Shown here one piece after another: positions 26,484 through 36,724 of a stretch of DNA of 64,000 nt. The stretch is from Kutzneria kofuensis. GTDB taxonomy: Bacteria; Actinomycetota; Actinomycetes; Mycobacteriales; Pseudonocardiaceae. The position numbers were made by a program, and so were the translations under genes. The stretch is taken from assembly GCF_014203355.1 (NCBI RefSeq), contig NZ_JACHIR010000001.1, positions 248,001 to 312,000 on the forward strand, given 5' to 3'. A model generated the notes under the pieces. It was not told where the DNA came from, searched no databases, and saw only the letters and a program-made list of their open reading frames with translations. Within the stretch, counting starts at the first letter, position 1. The number at the start of each line of letters is the position of its first letter.

Positions 26484-27622
26484 TTCCCTCCCCCCAACAA
26501 AGGCAGTGGCAGCGGCGGCAGCTTTCCCTGTTGCAGCGCCGCCAACACCTGCGCGGCCGATGGCAGGTGCAGGGTTCCGTCCAGCAACGGTGCGATCTGT
26601 TTGCAGAGGTCGGCGAGGGTGGCGGGGATCTGGGTGGGGGTGCTGCGCTGCAGGAGCTGGCAGACCATCATCACGGGTGGATAGGTGAGCTCGTTGATGT
26701 TGCCGCGAACGGCGATGGAGCCGGACTTGGCGTCGTAGGCGTTGACGAAGTTGGTGGCGGCGGTGGGGGCCACGTCGAGGACCTCGGCGAGGGCGGCGCG
26801 CTGGTCGACGAGGGTCTTGGTGATGGCGGCCAGGTTGTCCACGTTGGTCTGGATGAGGCCCTTGTTGTCGGTGAGGAACTTCTGCACCTTGGTCAGGGCG
26901 GCCGCCAGCGACGACACGGCAGCGCCGAGCTGTTGCCGGTTGTCGGCGAGGAAGCCGGTCGTGTCGGAGAGGCGGCCGGTGAGGTCGTGGACCTGCTGGT
27001 CACTGCCGGCGAGGGTGGAGGTGATCTTGCTGAGGTTGGTGACGGTACCGAAGAGGTCGCCCTTGGAGCCGTCGAGGGCCGTGGCAGCGGCGCTGAGTTG
27101 CTTGACGGTGTTGTTCAGGGCATCGCCGGTGCCGGAAAGGTTCGCGGCCGCGGAGTTGATGACGTTGGACAGGGCGCCGTTCTTGTTCGCGCCTGAGGGG
27201 CCCAGGGCCTGGCTGAGCTGGTCGACGCTGGTGAAGAGCTGGTCCAACTCGACGGGGCTCGCGGTGCGGTCACGGGAGAGCGTGGAGTTGGACGGCAGTT
27301 GCGGGCCGCCGTCGTAGGCCGGGGTGAGTTGGACGTAACGGTCGCTGACCAGGCTGGGCGCGATCACGACGGCGTGTACGTCGGCGGGGATCTGCACGTC
27401 ACGGTCCACAGTGAACTGGACCTTCACCTGCCCGCCGACCGGCGTCACGGAGTCGATGCTGCCGACCTTGACGCCGAGCACCCGCACGGCCGAGCCGGCG
27501 TAGAGGCCGATGGTCTTGTCGAAGTACGCGGTGACGACCGTGCCGGACGTCGGGGCCAGCCACAGGAAACCACTGGCCAGCACCAGGGCGGCGACGCAAG
27601 CGATGGCGAGTAGCCGAGTCAT
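26480..27622 (-). CDS. mce4D: Mce family protein MceD
   Basis: 380 aa. N-terminal membrane helix (residues 4-22), MCE domain (about 28-105, with VRVLGVKVGSIDSV), then a long helical stretch rich in Asn/Gln/Ser heptads. The tail is Pro/Leu/Gly-rich (LPPLPLPLLGGG). It overlaps mceC and mceE by 4 nt each, implying coupled translation. Confidence 0.87.
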   Translation of the reverse strand: MTRLLAIACVAALVLASGFLWLAPTSGTVVTAYFDKTIGLYAGSAVRVLGVKVGSIDSVTPVGGQVKVQFTVDRDVQIPADVHAVVIAPSLVSDRYVQLTPAYDGGPQLPSNSTLSRDRTASPVELDQLFTSVDQLSQALGPSGANKNGALSNVINSAAANLSGTGDALNNTVKQLSAAATALDGSKGDLFGTVTNLSKITSTLAGSDQQVHDLTGRLSDTTGFLADNRQQLGAAVSSLAAALTKVQKFLTDNKGLIQTNVDNLAAITKTLVDQRAALAEVLDVAPTAATNFVNAYDAKSGSIAVRGNINELTYPPVMMVCQLLQRSTPTQIPATLADLCKQIAPLLDGTLHLPSAAQVLAALQQGKLPPLPLPLLGGGK

Positions 27623-28629
27623 TTCGACCCCAGGCTCGGGTCGGCCAGCGGCGTCGAGCAGCCGCCGGGATTGAACTCCAGGCCGGCCGTGGTCTGCGCC
27701 GGCGGCAGCAGACCGCAGATGTAGCCGTCGAACCAGCGGCCGGTGCCGATGGTGTTGTTGAAGACCCGGACGAACGGCGCCAGCGACGCCAGGGCCTGGT
27801 TGAGGTTGTCCTGGTTTCGGGCCAACACGGCGGTGACCTCGTCGAGCTGGTTCAGGGCCGGCTGCAACTGGTTCTGGTTGTCGGTGACCAGCCCGCTCAG
27901 TTGCCTGGCCAGCTCCTGCGTGCCGGTGAGCAGCTGGGCGATGGCCTGCTTGCGTTGCTGCACCACGCCGAGCAGCAGGTTGCCGTCGTCGAGCAGCTTG
28001 CTGATCTCGGCGTCCCGGGAGGAGACGGTGGCGCTCAACTGGTTGGTGCCGGCCAACATTCCGGCGATCTGATCGTCACGAGAGGCGATGGTCGTGGACA
28101 GTGACGACAGGCCGGACGCGGCCTGCTTCAACGGTTCCGGGGTGTCCTTCAACGCGTCGGAGATCACCTGGAAGCTGGCGGCGAGCTGGTTCGGGTCGAT
28201 CTGGCCGACCGTGCTGCCGAGCTGGTTGATCGCGTCGGTGACGTCGAACGGCGACATCGTGCGGGACCGGGGAATGGTCTGCCGTGGATCCTGCGCCTGG
28301 GTGCCGTCCGGTCGCAGCGCGAGGTACTTGTCACCGAGCACGGTCCGGATCTGGATCGAGGCGCTCGTCCGGTCACCGAGGAACACGTCGCTGACCCGGA
28401 ACTCGACCAGAACCTTGTTGCCCGCCAACGACACCCGCCGCACCTGCCCGACCTTCACGCCGGCCACGCTGACCTCGTTGCCGGCGACCAGCCCGGCCGA
28501 CTCGCCGAAGTAGGCGGAGTACGTCGTGCCGCCGCCGATGATCGGCAGGTCGTCGGCGTTGAAGGCGGCCAGCACGCCGAGCGCCAGCACCACCACCGTG
28601 ACCAACCCGACCAGCGCTTCCCGTCTCAT
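27619..28629 (-). CDS. mce4C: Mce family protein MceC
   Basis: 336 aa from ATG 28629. Membrane helix (residues 6-24), MCE domain (about 35-110, with VSVAGVKVGQVRRVSL), then a helical needle segment with SRDDQI/SRDAEI-type repeats. Near the C-terminus GRWFDGYICGLLPP with its cysteine is typical of MceC/MceB proteins. The frame is open further upstream, but that part overlaps mceB and is not used. Confidence 0.87.
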   Translation of the reverse strand: MRREALVGLVTVVVLALGVLAAFNADDLPIIGGGTTYSAYFGESAGLVAGNEVSVAGVKVGQVRRVSLAGNKVLVEFRVSDVFLGDRTSASIQIRTVLGDKYLALRPDGTQAQDPRQTIPRSRTMSPFDVTDAINQLGSTVGQIDPNQLAASFQVISDALKDTPEPLKQAASGLSSLSTTIASRDDQIAGMLAGTNQLSATVSSRDAEISKLLDDGNLLLGVVQQRKQAIAQLLTGTQELARQLSGLVTDNQNQLQPALNQLDEVTAVLARNQDNLNQALASLAPFVRVFNNTIGTGRWFDGYICGLLPPAQTTAGLEFNPGGCSTPLADPSLGSK

Positions 28630-29660
28630 GGGCCACACCTCGCCGGCATCTGGGACACCGGGAACGGCACGATCGGCACCGACACGCCCAGCGAGCCGAC
28701 GCTGATCGTGCCGGACAGCCGGCACAGGTAGTAGTTGAACCAGCCGCCGTAGCTGGCGGTCCGGGTGAACGCCTGCAGGTCGCCGGGCAGCTTCTTGAGG
28801 AAGGCGTCCAGCGTCGGGTCGGCCTGGTTGAGCAGCGAGGACACCTGCCCGAGGCTGCCGATGTCCTGCTGCAGCGACGGCCTGGCCTGCGCCAGCAGCC
28901 CTGAGGTGGCGGCGGTCAGCCCGTCCAGCGCGGTGATCGCGTCGGCGATCGGCTGGCGGTCGGCCGACAGCCCGCTGACCAGCTGCTGCACGGTCGAGAT
29001 CAGGCTCGACAGCTCGTTGCCGCGGCCGTTGATGGTGGCCAGCACGGCGGACAGGTTGTCGATCACCTGCCCGATCACCTTGTCCCGGCCGGCGATGGCC
29101 GAGGTGATCGAGGCGGTGTGCGCGAGCAGGTCGCTGACCGTGCCGCCTTCTCCTTGCAGCACCTGGATGATCTCGTACGACAGCTGGTTGACGTCCTTCG
29201 GCGACAGCGCCTGGAACAGCGGCTTGAACCCGTTGAACAACGCGGTCAGGTTCAGCGCCGGCTGGGTGCGGCTCAGCGGGATGGTGGTTCCCGGCTGCAG
29301 TATCGCGTTCGGGTCGCCGACGTCGGTGCCGAGCGAGATGTACCGCTGCCCCACCAGGTTCCGGTACTTGATGGTGGCGGTGGTGGCCCCGGGCAGCTTG
29401 CGGTCGGCGGCCAGGGCGAACGTCACCTCGGCATTCTTGTTGTCCACCAACGCGATGTCGTCGACCTGTCCGATCCGGACACCGGCCACGCGGACGTCGT
29501 CGCCCTTGTTCAGGCCGCTGACGTCGGAGAAGATCGCGTGGTACTCGGCGGTGTCGCCGAGGCTGGCGTTGACTATGGTGGCCGCCAGCATGCCGGTGAG
29601 CAGCACGGTGACCACGGTGAAGAGGGTGATCTTCACGCCGGCGCCGAGGGTGGACTTCAC
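28626..29660 (-). CDS. mce4B: Mce family protein MceB
   Basis: 344 aa from GTG 29660, which shares four bases (GTGA) with the mceA stop. Membrane helix (about residues 10-30), MCE domain (about 38-115, with VRVAGVRIGQVDDIAL), a long helical region, and the C-terminal GGWFNYYLCRLSG motif common to MceB. Part of the six-subunit sterol tunnel. Confidence 0.87.
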   Translation of the reverse strand: MKSTLGAGVKITLFTVVTVLLTGMLAATIVNASLGDTAEYHAIFSDVSGLNKGDDVRVAGVRIGQVDDIALVDNKNAEVTFALAADRKLPGATTATIKYRNLVGQRYISLGTDVGDPNAILQPGTTIPLSRTQPALNLTALFNGFKPLFQALSPKDVNQLSYEIIQVLQGEGGTVSDLLAHTASITSAIAGRDKVIGQVIDNLSAVLATINGRGNELSSLISTVQQLVSGLSADRQPIADAITALDGLTAATSGLLAQARPSLQQDIGSLGQVSSLLNQADPTLDAFLKKLPGDLQAFTRTASYGGWFNYYLCRLSGTISVGSLGVSVPIVPFPVSQMPARCGP

Positions 29661-30937
29661 TTCAGCGTCACCTCCGAGCCGCGCAGCAGCGGGCCGACCA
29701 GCAGCGCGCTCCAGCCGGGGGCGTCCTGCGGCATCACGCCGAGTTGCGGCGCTTCCAGGAGATTGAGGAGTTGCTGCTCGGCGGGCGACCCGGCGGCGGA
29801 GCTGGTGGCAGTATGGGCGGAGCCGGCAGCCGGGTCGGCGCCGGGGTGGGTGGAGCCGTCCTGGATGGGACCACCGGGCGGGTACTGCGGGAACAGGTTG
29901 CCGGGGCTGGCCTTCGGGTAACACCGGGGCCCGCGGGTGTCCAGGTACTTCGGGGTGTCCACGCCCGGCTTGTACGCGCCGCGGCTGGCGGTGATCGACA
30001 GCGTGAACTTGCCCATCTCGGGGTGGTCGGTTCCCTTGCCGAAAGTGAAGTCGGCGTTGGCCAGCTGGTCGGCGAGCTGCCCCAGCACGCACGGGTACTC
30101 CGGCGCGTACTTGGCCAGCACGGCCAGGGTCGGCGCGGCCGAGGCGGCGAGGCCGATCACGTTGGCCCGGTTGACCCGCAGGAAACTGTCCAGGTCGACG
30201 GCCGTGGTCGTGACGACGGAGAACAGCGTGTCCAGCTGCGTCCGCTGGTCGACGAGGGTCCGGCTGGTCGTGGTGAGATCGGCCAGCGCGTGCAGGAAGT
30301 CCGGCGCGGCCGTCGAATACGTGTCGGCGACGTGCGACAACGCGGCCAGATCGGCGTTCAGGTCCGGCAGCGACGGTGCCAACTGCCGCAGGTACGAGTC
30401 GGCCTGCGTCAGCACCTCGCCGAGTTGCTTGCCCCGGCCGTCCAATGCCTGCGACAGTGCAGTCAACGTGGCGGCGAGCTTCTGCGGCTGCACGGCCTGC
30501 AGCACCGGCATCAGGTCGTCCAGCACCTTGCTGATCTCGATCGCCGAGCTGCTCCGGTCCTGCCCGATCACCGCCCCTGCCTCGATCGGCGCCGCCGGCC
30601 GCGTCGGAACCTGCAGCGCCACATAGCGTTCGCCGAACAACGTCTTCGGCAGCAGCCGGGCCGACACGTTGCCCGGCACCTGGTCGACCAGATCCGGTTG
30701 CAGCGCAAGGTCGAGGGACGCCACGCCGCCGTCGGTGCCGACGGACCGCACCTCGCCGACCACCACGCCCCGGACCTTCACGTCCGCGCCGGGGGTGAGC
30801 TGGTTGCCGACCGAGTCGGTCTTCAGGGTCACGTGCACGGCCGGCTCGAACGCCTTCTCGTAGACGGCCACCGTGAACGCCAGGAAGGCCACGATGACCA
30901 CCAGGAAGGCCGCGCCGAGCACGTGATACCGGTTCAT
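29657..30937 (-). CDS. mce4A: Mce family protein MceA
   Basis: 426 aa. Membrane helix (residues 5-25), MCE domain (about 38-112, with VKVRGVVVGEVRSVG), a helical region, then a C-terminal domain with GKFTLSITASRGAYKPG and GPRCYPKASPGN. The tail is Pro/Ser-rich. ATG 30937 overlaps yrbE4B by 4 nt. First MCE subunit of the operon. Confidence 0.87.
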   Translation of the reverse strand: MNRYHVLGAAFLVVIVAFLAFTVAVYEKAFEPAVHVTLKTDSVGNQLTPGADVKVRGVVVGEVRSVGTDGGVASLDLALQPDLVDQVPGNVSARLLPKTLFGERYVALQVPTRPAAPIEAGAVIGQDRSSSAIEISKVLDDLMPVLQAVQPQKLAATLTALSQALDGRGKQLGEVLTQADSYLRQLAPSLPDLNADLAALSHVADTYSTAAPDFLHALADLTTTSRTLVDQRTQLDTLFSVVTTTAVDLDSFLRVNRANVIGLAASAAPTLAVLAKYAPEYPCVLGQLADQLANADFTFGKGTDHPEMGKFTLSITASRGAYKPGVDTPKYLDTRGPRCYPKASPGNLFPQYPPGGPIQDGSTHPGADPAAGSAHTATSSAAGSPAEQQLLNLLEAPQLGVMPQDAPGWSALLVGPLLRGSEVTLK

Positions 30938-31740
30938 CCGGCGATCCGCACCGTCGTGGACGATCCCCAGATCGCCAGGCTGAGGAAGAAGTCCAGCACC
31001 GTCTGCGACACCAGCGCCGCCCGCACCGCACGGCCGACCGCGACGCCGACCCCGGCCGGCCCACCGGTGGCGGTGTAGCCGTAGTAGCAGTGCACGAGGA
31101 TCACCACGACGCTGAACACCATCACCTTGCCGAACGACCACAGCACGTCGACGGGTGGCAGGAACAGCGCGAAGTAGTGGTCGTAGGTGCCGGCGGACTG
31201 CCCGTAGAACAGCACCGTGATCTCGCGGGAGGCCAGGTAGGAGCAGAGCAGACCGATCACGTACAACGGGATGACCGCGGCGACACCGGCGAGCATCCGC
31301 GTGGTGACCAGGTACGGCAGGCTCGGCACGCCCATCACCTCCAGCGCGTCGACCTCCTCGGAGATCCGCATCGCGCCGAGCTGGGCGGTGAACCCGCAGC
31401 CGACCGTGGCCGACAACGCCAGGCCGGCCGACAGCGGCGCGACCTCGCGGGTGTCGAAGTACGCCGAGATGAAGCCGGTCAGCGCCGAGGTGCCGAGCTG
31501 GTTCAGCGCCGAATAGCCCTGCAGGCCGACGACCGTGCCGGTGAACAGGGTCATGCCGATCATCACGCCGAGCGTGCCGCCGATGACCGCCAGCGCCCCG
31601 CTGCCGAAACTGACCTCGCCGAGCAGCCGCAGCACCTCGCGCGGGTAGCGGCGGATCGCCTGCGGCGCCCATGCGATCGTCCGGCCGTAGAACGCCATCT
31701 GCCGGCCGAGCTGCTCCAACTGCATTGCGGGGGCGGTCAT
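30934..31740 (-). CDS. yrbE4B: MlaE-family ABC permease YrbE4B
   Basis: 268 aa integral membrane protein with about five to six helices. The conserved cytoplasmic MlaE motif is present (GAMRISEEVDALEVMGVPSL). It is the second permease of the Mce importer and would pair with YrbE4A and a distant MceG (Mkl) ATPase, which is not in this window. ATG 31740 overlaps the yrbE4A stop as TGATG. Confidence 0.88.
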   Translation of the reverse strand: MTAPAMQLEQLGRQMAFYGRTIAWAPQAIRRYPREVLRLLGEVSFGSGALAVIGGTLGVMIGMTLFTGTVVGLQGYSALNQLGTSALTGFISAYFDTREVAPLSAGLALSATVGCGFTAQLGAMRISEEVDALEVMGVPSLPYLVTTRMLAGVAAVIPLYVIGLLCSYLASREITVLFYGQSAGTYDHYFALFLPPVDVLWSFGKVMVFSVVVILVHCYYGYTATGGPAGVGVAVGRAVRAALVSQTVLDFFLSLAIWGSSTTVRIAG

Positions 31741-32501
31741 CACATGCCCTTCGGCGGGACCAGCTGCAGGTAGATGCCGGTCAGCACCACGTTCACCAGG
31801 AACAACAACAGGAACGTGATGACCACGGCCTGGTTCACCGCGTCGCCGACGCCCTTCGGCCCGGCCGACGGGTTCAGGCCCCGGTACGCGGCCACCACAC
31901 CCGCGATGAAGCCGTAGATCACCGCCTTGAGCTCGCTGATCATCAGGTCCGGCAGCTGGGCCAGGGCGTTGAAGCTGGCCAGGTACGCGCCCGGCGTGCC
32001 GCCCTGCATGATCACGTTGAAGAAGTAGCCGCCCAGCACGCCGACCACGCTGACCAGGCCGTTGAGCAGGATCGACACGAACATCGCGGCCAGCACCCGG
32101 GGCACGATCAGCCGCTGCACCGGCGGCACGCCCAGCACCCGCATGGCGTCGATCTCCTCGCGGATGGTGCGCGCGCCCACGTCGGCGCACATCGCCGAGC
32201 CGCCCGCGCCGGCCACCAGCAGCGCCGTGATCAGCGGGCTGGCCTGCTGGATGATCGCCAGCGCGCTGGCCGCGCCGGTGAACGACTGCGCGCCGATCTG
32301 CTTGGTCAGCGAGCCCAGGTGCAGCGAGATGACCGCGCCGAACGGGATCGCCACCATCGCCGTGGGCAGGATGGTGACGCTGGCGAAGAACCAGGACTGC
32401 CGGATCAGCTCCCGCCACTGGAACGGCCGCTGCGGCACCGCCCGCACGACGTCCCAGCCCAGCAGGGAGATCCGCCCGACCTGGCGGAACGCGACGATCA
32501 C
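31740..32501 (-). CDS. yrbE4A: MlaE-family ABC permease YrbE4A
   Basis: 253 aa. Multi-helix permease with the MlaE motif GARTIREEIDAMRVLGVPPV and the GAGGSAMCADVG segment before it. GTG 32501 shares four bases with the stop of the preceding SDR gene. With YrbE4B it forms the transmembrane part of the sterol importer. The ATPase must be encoded elsewhere. Confidence 0.88.
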   Translation of the reverse strand: MIVAFRQVGRISLLGWDVVRAVPQRPFQWRELIRQSWFFASVTILPTAMVAIPFGAVISLHLGSLTKQIGAQSFTGAASALAIIQQASPLITALLVAGAGGSAMCADVGARTIREEIDAMRVLGVPPVQRLIVPRVLAAMFVSILLNGLVSVVGVLGGYFFNVIMQGGTPGAYLASFNALAQLPDLMISELKAVIYGFIAGVVAAYRGLNPSAGPKGVGDAVNQAVVITFLLLFLVNVVLTGIYLQLVPPKGM

Positions 32502-33247
32502 GACGGCGCCAGCGCGTGCGTGGCGGCGGCCCCGCCGTCGACGGAGAACTCTCCGCCGGTGCAGTAGGAGCTCTCGTCGCTGGCCAGGAACAGCACCACG
32601 TTGGCGACCTCGTCGGGCCGGCCGGCGCGCCGGATGGCCAGCTTCTTCAGCACGGGCGTCATGTCGACGGCGTGGCCGCCCAACGCGTCCTTCACCATGT
32701 CGGTGTCGATCGCGCCGGGATGCACGGAGTTGACGCGGATGTCGTGCCGGCCCAGCTCCACCGCCGCCACCTTGGTCATGCCGCGGATGGCGAACTTGGA
32801 CGCCGAATACGCCACCAGCAACGGCATCGCGGCCAGCCCCTCCACGGAGGACACGTTCACGATGGAGCCGCCGTGGTCCTTCATCAGCGGCACCGCCGAG
32901 CGCATGCCCAGGAAGGTGCCGATCTGGTTGATCCGGATCACGCGTTCGTAGTCGGCCAGCGTGGTCTGCGGCAGCGGCGCGAAGTGCAGCACGCCGGCGT
33001 TGTTCACCAGCACGTCCAGCCGTTCCAGCGAACCGGTGAGCTCGGCCCACTCCGTTTCCGAGCTGACGTCGAGGTGCCGGTAGTCGGCGGCGTCGCCGAG
33101 TTCGTCGGCCAGCGCCTTGCCGGCGTCGTCGTTGACGTCCGCGATGATCACCCGCGCGCCCTCGGCGACGAACCGCCGGGCCGCGGCCGCGCCCTGTCCC
33201 CGGGCCGCCCCGGTGATCAGCGCGATCTTGTCGTCGAGCCGTCCCAT
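32498..33247 (-). CDS. SDR family dehydrogenase, 3alpha/20beta-hydroxysteroid dehydrogenase-like
   Basis: 249 aa. Cofactor motif TGAARGQGAAAA, NNAGVLHF, catalytic Ser (NVSSVEG) and YSASK, PGAIDTDM. The GRLDDKIALITGAARGQG start is typical of 3alpha/20beta-hydroxysteroid dehydrogenases (FabG3/Rv2002-like). It lies between the hsd4A-like gene (10-nt gap) and yrbE4A (4-nt overlap), firmly inside the import operon. Mtb has no gene at this position. A hydroxysteroid substrate is likely from context but not proven. Confidence 0.78.
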   Translation of the reverse strand: MGRLDDKIALITGAARGQGAAAARRFVAEGARVIIADVNDDAGKALADELGDAADYRHLDVSSETEWAELTGSLERLDVLVNNAGVLHFAPLPQTTLADYERVIRINQIGTFLGMRSAVPLMKDHGGSIVNVSSVEGLAAMPLLVAYSASKFAIRGMTKVAAVELGRHDIRVNSVHPGAIDTDMVKDALGGHAVDMTPVLKKLAIRRAGRPDEVANVVLFLASDESSYCTGGEFSVDGGAAATHALAPS

Positions 33248-33257
33248 CCCGGTCTCC

Positions 33258-34118
33258 CTAGCTCAGGGTCAGAACTTCGGTGCAGGCGAAGGTGCGGGCC
33301 GGGTCACGCTCGGCGAAGTAGCCGCCGACCGCGGCCCAGTCGCCGTCGGCCGCGCGGAAGGTCTGCTCGACGGCCGGGGCGGCGATCAGCGCCACCATGC
33401 CGCCGTGCACGACGAACAACTGACCGCTGATGTGGTCGGCCGCCGGGGACGCGAGGTAGGCGACGAACGGGGCGACGTGGTGCGGGGAAAGGGGATCGTC
33501 GCCGGCCGGCGCCGGGCCGAAGACATCGGACGTCATGGCCGTACGGGCGCGGGGGCAGATCGCGTTGGCCTTGACGCCGTAGCGGGCCATGCCGCGGGAG
33601 GTCGCCACGGTCAGCGCGACGATGCCGGCCTTCGCGGCGGCGTAGTTGGGCTGTCCCTCGGAGCCGAGCAGGAATGCCTCCGAGGAAGTGTTGACCACCC
33701 GGCCGTACACCGGCTTGCCGTCCTGTTTGGACTGCTGCCGCCAATACGCCGATGCGTTGCGGGACAACAGGAAGTGGCCGCGCAGGTGCACACGGATCAC
33801 GGTGTCCCACTCCTCGTCGGACATGTTGAACAACATCCGGTCGCGCAGCACGCCGGCGTTGTTCACCACGATGTGCAAGCCACCCAGGCCTTCCACCGCC
33901 GCCTGCACCAGCGCGTCGGCGGTCGACCGCTCGGCCACGTCGCCCGGCACGATCTCCGCCTTGCCACCCAACGCCTCGATCTCGGCCAGCACAGCGGATG
34001 CGTCGGCGACATCGCCGAGCACCACCGACGCGCCGGCCGCGGCCAGCGCGAGCGCCTCGGCCCGCCCGAGCCCGGCGGCCGCGCCGGTGACGATCGCGAC
34101 CTTGCCCTCCAGGTCCAC
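33258..34118 (-). CDS. hsd4A: Hsd4A-like 17beta-hydroxysteroid dehydrogenase/hydroxyacyl-CoA dehydrogenase (SDR)
   Basis: 286 aa. TGAAAGLGRAEALAL cofactor site, NNAGVLRDRMLFNM, catalytic Ser in NTSSEAFLLGS and YAAAKAG, then a C-terminal extension after VVHGGMVAL. Position upstream of yrbE4A and next to the ferredoxin gene matches Mtb hsd4A (Rv3502c), which acts on sterol side-chain hydroxyacyl-CoA. GTG 34118 follows GAGGAGCGG; the frame extends to ATG 34145 without a site. First gene of the 12-gene operon, behind an imperfect KstR operator. Orthology is from synteny and motif memory. Confidence 0.75.
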   Translation of the reverse strand: MDLEGKVAIVTGAAAGLGRAEALALAAAGASVVLGDVADASAVLAEIEALGGKAEIVPGDVAERSTADALVQAAVEGLGGLHIVVNNAGVLRDRMLFNMSDEEWDTVIRVHLRGHFLLSRNASAYWRQQSKQDGKPVYGRVVNTSSEAFLLGSEGQPNYAAAKAGIVALTVATSRGMARYGVKANAICPRARTAMTSDVFGPAPAGDDPLSPHHVAPFVAYLASPAADHISGQLFVVHGGMVALIAAPAVEQTFRAADGDWAAVGGYFAERDPARTFACTEVLTLS

Positions 34119-34167
34119 TCGCCGCTCCTCGTCGCCAGGGATCACCGCGGTGTTACCCGGGCCACAC

Positions 34168-34181
34168 TAGAATCTGTTCTC
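34168..34181. promoter_or_regulatory. KstR operator, imperfect (hsd4A-mce4 operon)
   Basis: TAGAATCTGTTCTC fits TNNAACNNGTTNNA with two mismatches (C to T in AAC, final A to C). The flanking bases extend the symmetry (ACTAGAA...TTCTCGT). It lies 50 nt before the hsd4A-like start, downstream of the ferredoxin gene. Confidence 0.65.
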
Positions 34182-34199
34182 GTTCTGGGCAAGACCGGG

Positions 34200-34391
34200 T
34201 CAGCCGGTCACGCGCAGCGCGTAACGCGGACAGCTGGCGACGGCGACCTTGATCCGCTCGGCCAGCTCGGCCCCGACCGGCGGCTCATGGATCACCAACT
34301 CCTCGTCGTTTTCCAGCTCGAACACCTCCGGAGCGGCCGCCACGCACCGCCCGTTCGCCTCGCACAGATTCCGATCGACTTCGATCGCCAC
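34200..34391 (-). CDS. fdxD: Ferredoxin, [3Fe-4S] type
   Basis: 63 aa. Three cysteines are arranged C-x5-C (LCEANGRC) plus a late CP (ASCPRYAL), with acidic residues between, as in single-cluster [3Fe-4S] ferredoxins. It corresponds in position to Mtb fdxD (Rv3503c). It could feed electrons to a P450 such as CYP125 or to another sterol oxygenase. Divergent from fadE26 with a perfect KstR site between them. Confidence 0.82.
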   Translation of the reverse strand: MAIEVDRNLCEANGRCVAAAPEVFELENDEELVIHEPPVGAELAERIKVAVASCPRYALRVTG

Positions 34392-34450
34392 GGCCGCCTC
34401 CTCCTCGCACGAGTTGGACGCGATTCACGGTAACACCGTGCTACGGTGAC

Positions 34451-34464
34451 TAGAACACGTTCCA
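34451..34464. promoter_or_regulatory. KstR operator, perfect match (fdxD/fadE26)
   Basis: TAGAACACGTTCCA fits the consensus at all fixed positions. It lies between the divergent ferredoxin (start 34391) and fadE26 (start 34487) genes and can repress both. Mtb has a KstR site in the equivalent intergenic region. Confidence 0.88.
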
Positions 34465-34486
34465 CCTCGCCGAGCCGGGAGGCCGG

Positions 34487-35668
<1,182 letters not shown>

Positions 35669-35681
35669 AAGGGAACCTCCG

Positions 35682-36713
35682 GTGGACTTCGAGTTGTCGG
35701 AAGCGCAGCGGGACCTCGCCGCGATGGTGCGGGAACATCCACAGTGGACCGACCTGGCGGCGTCCGGGGTGCTCGCCGCCGCGCTGCCGGAATCGGTCGG
35801 CGGCAACGGGTTCGGGCTGTTGGAGCAGTGCAGCGTGCTGGTCGAACTCGGCCGTGCCGTGTCGCCGGCGCCGTACCTGCCGTCGATCGTGCAGGCGGCG
35901 TCGACGGTGGCCCGGTTCGGCACGGCCGAGCACGTCGACCGCTGGGTGCGGCCGGCGCTGACCGGGTCGACCGTGCTGTCGGTCGCCTTGTCCGAAGAGA
36001 ACAACGACGATCCCCTGGCTCCGGTTACGCGTGCTTCTCGGGACGGCCGAGGCTGGCGGCTCACCGGCGTCAAGTCCCTCGTGCCGGCTCCGTCGGCCGA
36101 TCTGTTCCTGGTGCCCGCCAGCACCGCCGACGGCCTGCGCATGTTCCTCGTCACCGCCGACGAGGCCCAGGTTCTGCGGCAGGAGGTCGTCGACGGCGAC
36201 GACAGCTGCCTGCTCGACCTCGCCGACGTGCACCTCGGGCCCGACCGCGTCCTCGACGGTGAGGCCGTCTCCTACGCCCTGCACCGCGGCGTCGTCGGTC
36301 TCTGCGCGCTGCAGCTCGGCGTCGTCGAACGGGCGTTGGAGATGACCACCGAGTACGCGCGAACCCGGCAGCAGTTCGACCGCCCGATCGGCAGCTTCCA
36401 GGCCGTCACCCAGCGGCTCGCCGACGCCTACATCCAGGTCGAAGCCATTCGACTGACGCTGTGGCAGGCCGCCTGGCGGCTGAGCGAGGGGCTGCCCTGC
36501 GACACCGAACTCGCCACCGCCAAGTTCTGGGCGTCCGAGGGCGGGCACTTCATCGCCCACACCGCCGTGCACGTCCACGGCGGCATGGGCATCGACATCA
36601 GCCACCCGCTGCACCGCTATTTCGTCGCCGCCAAGCGCAACGAGTTCGCCCTCGGCGCCGCCACCACCCAGTTGCGCCACATCGGAGCCGCCCTCGCCGC
36701 CACCCCCGCGTAG
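35682..36713 (+). CDS. fadE27: Acyl-CoA dehydrogenase FadE27 (ChsE5)
   Basis: 343 aa, slightly shorter than standard acyl-CoA dehydrogenases, as expected for the second subunit of heteromeric steroid enzymes. Motifs include TREYARTRQQFDRPIG-type YARTRQQFDRPIGSFQAV and HVHGGMGIDISHPLHR. The mid-region substrate/FAD motif is degenerate (LSEENNDDPLAP) compared with FadE26. This fits a heteromer in which one subunit keeps the full FAD site. GTG start 35682 in tandem after fadE26. Confidence 0.85.
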   Translation: MDFELSEAQRDLAAMVREHPQWTDLAASGVLAAALPESVGGNGFGLLEQCSVLVELGRAVSPAPYLPSIVQAASTVARFGTAEHVDRWVRPALTGSTVLSVALSEENNDDPLAPVTRASRDGRGWRLTGVKSLVPAPSADLFLVPASTADGLRMFLVTADEAQVLRQEVVDGDDSCLLDLADVHLGPDRVLDGEAVSYALHRGVVGLCALQLGVVERALEMTTEYARTRQQFDRPIGSFQAVTQRLADAYIQVEAIRLTLWQAAWRLSEGLPCDTELATAKFWASEGGHFIAHTAVHVHGGMGIDISHPLHRYFVAAKRNEFALGAATTQLRHIGAALAATPA

Positions 36714-36724
36714 AATCACCGGAC

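Noticed and set aside
28630-31064. 812-codon minus-strand frame that reaches mceB
   Set aside because: Upstream of GTG 29660 it runs out of frame through mceA. The 4-nt GTGA overlap fixes the true mceB start.
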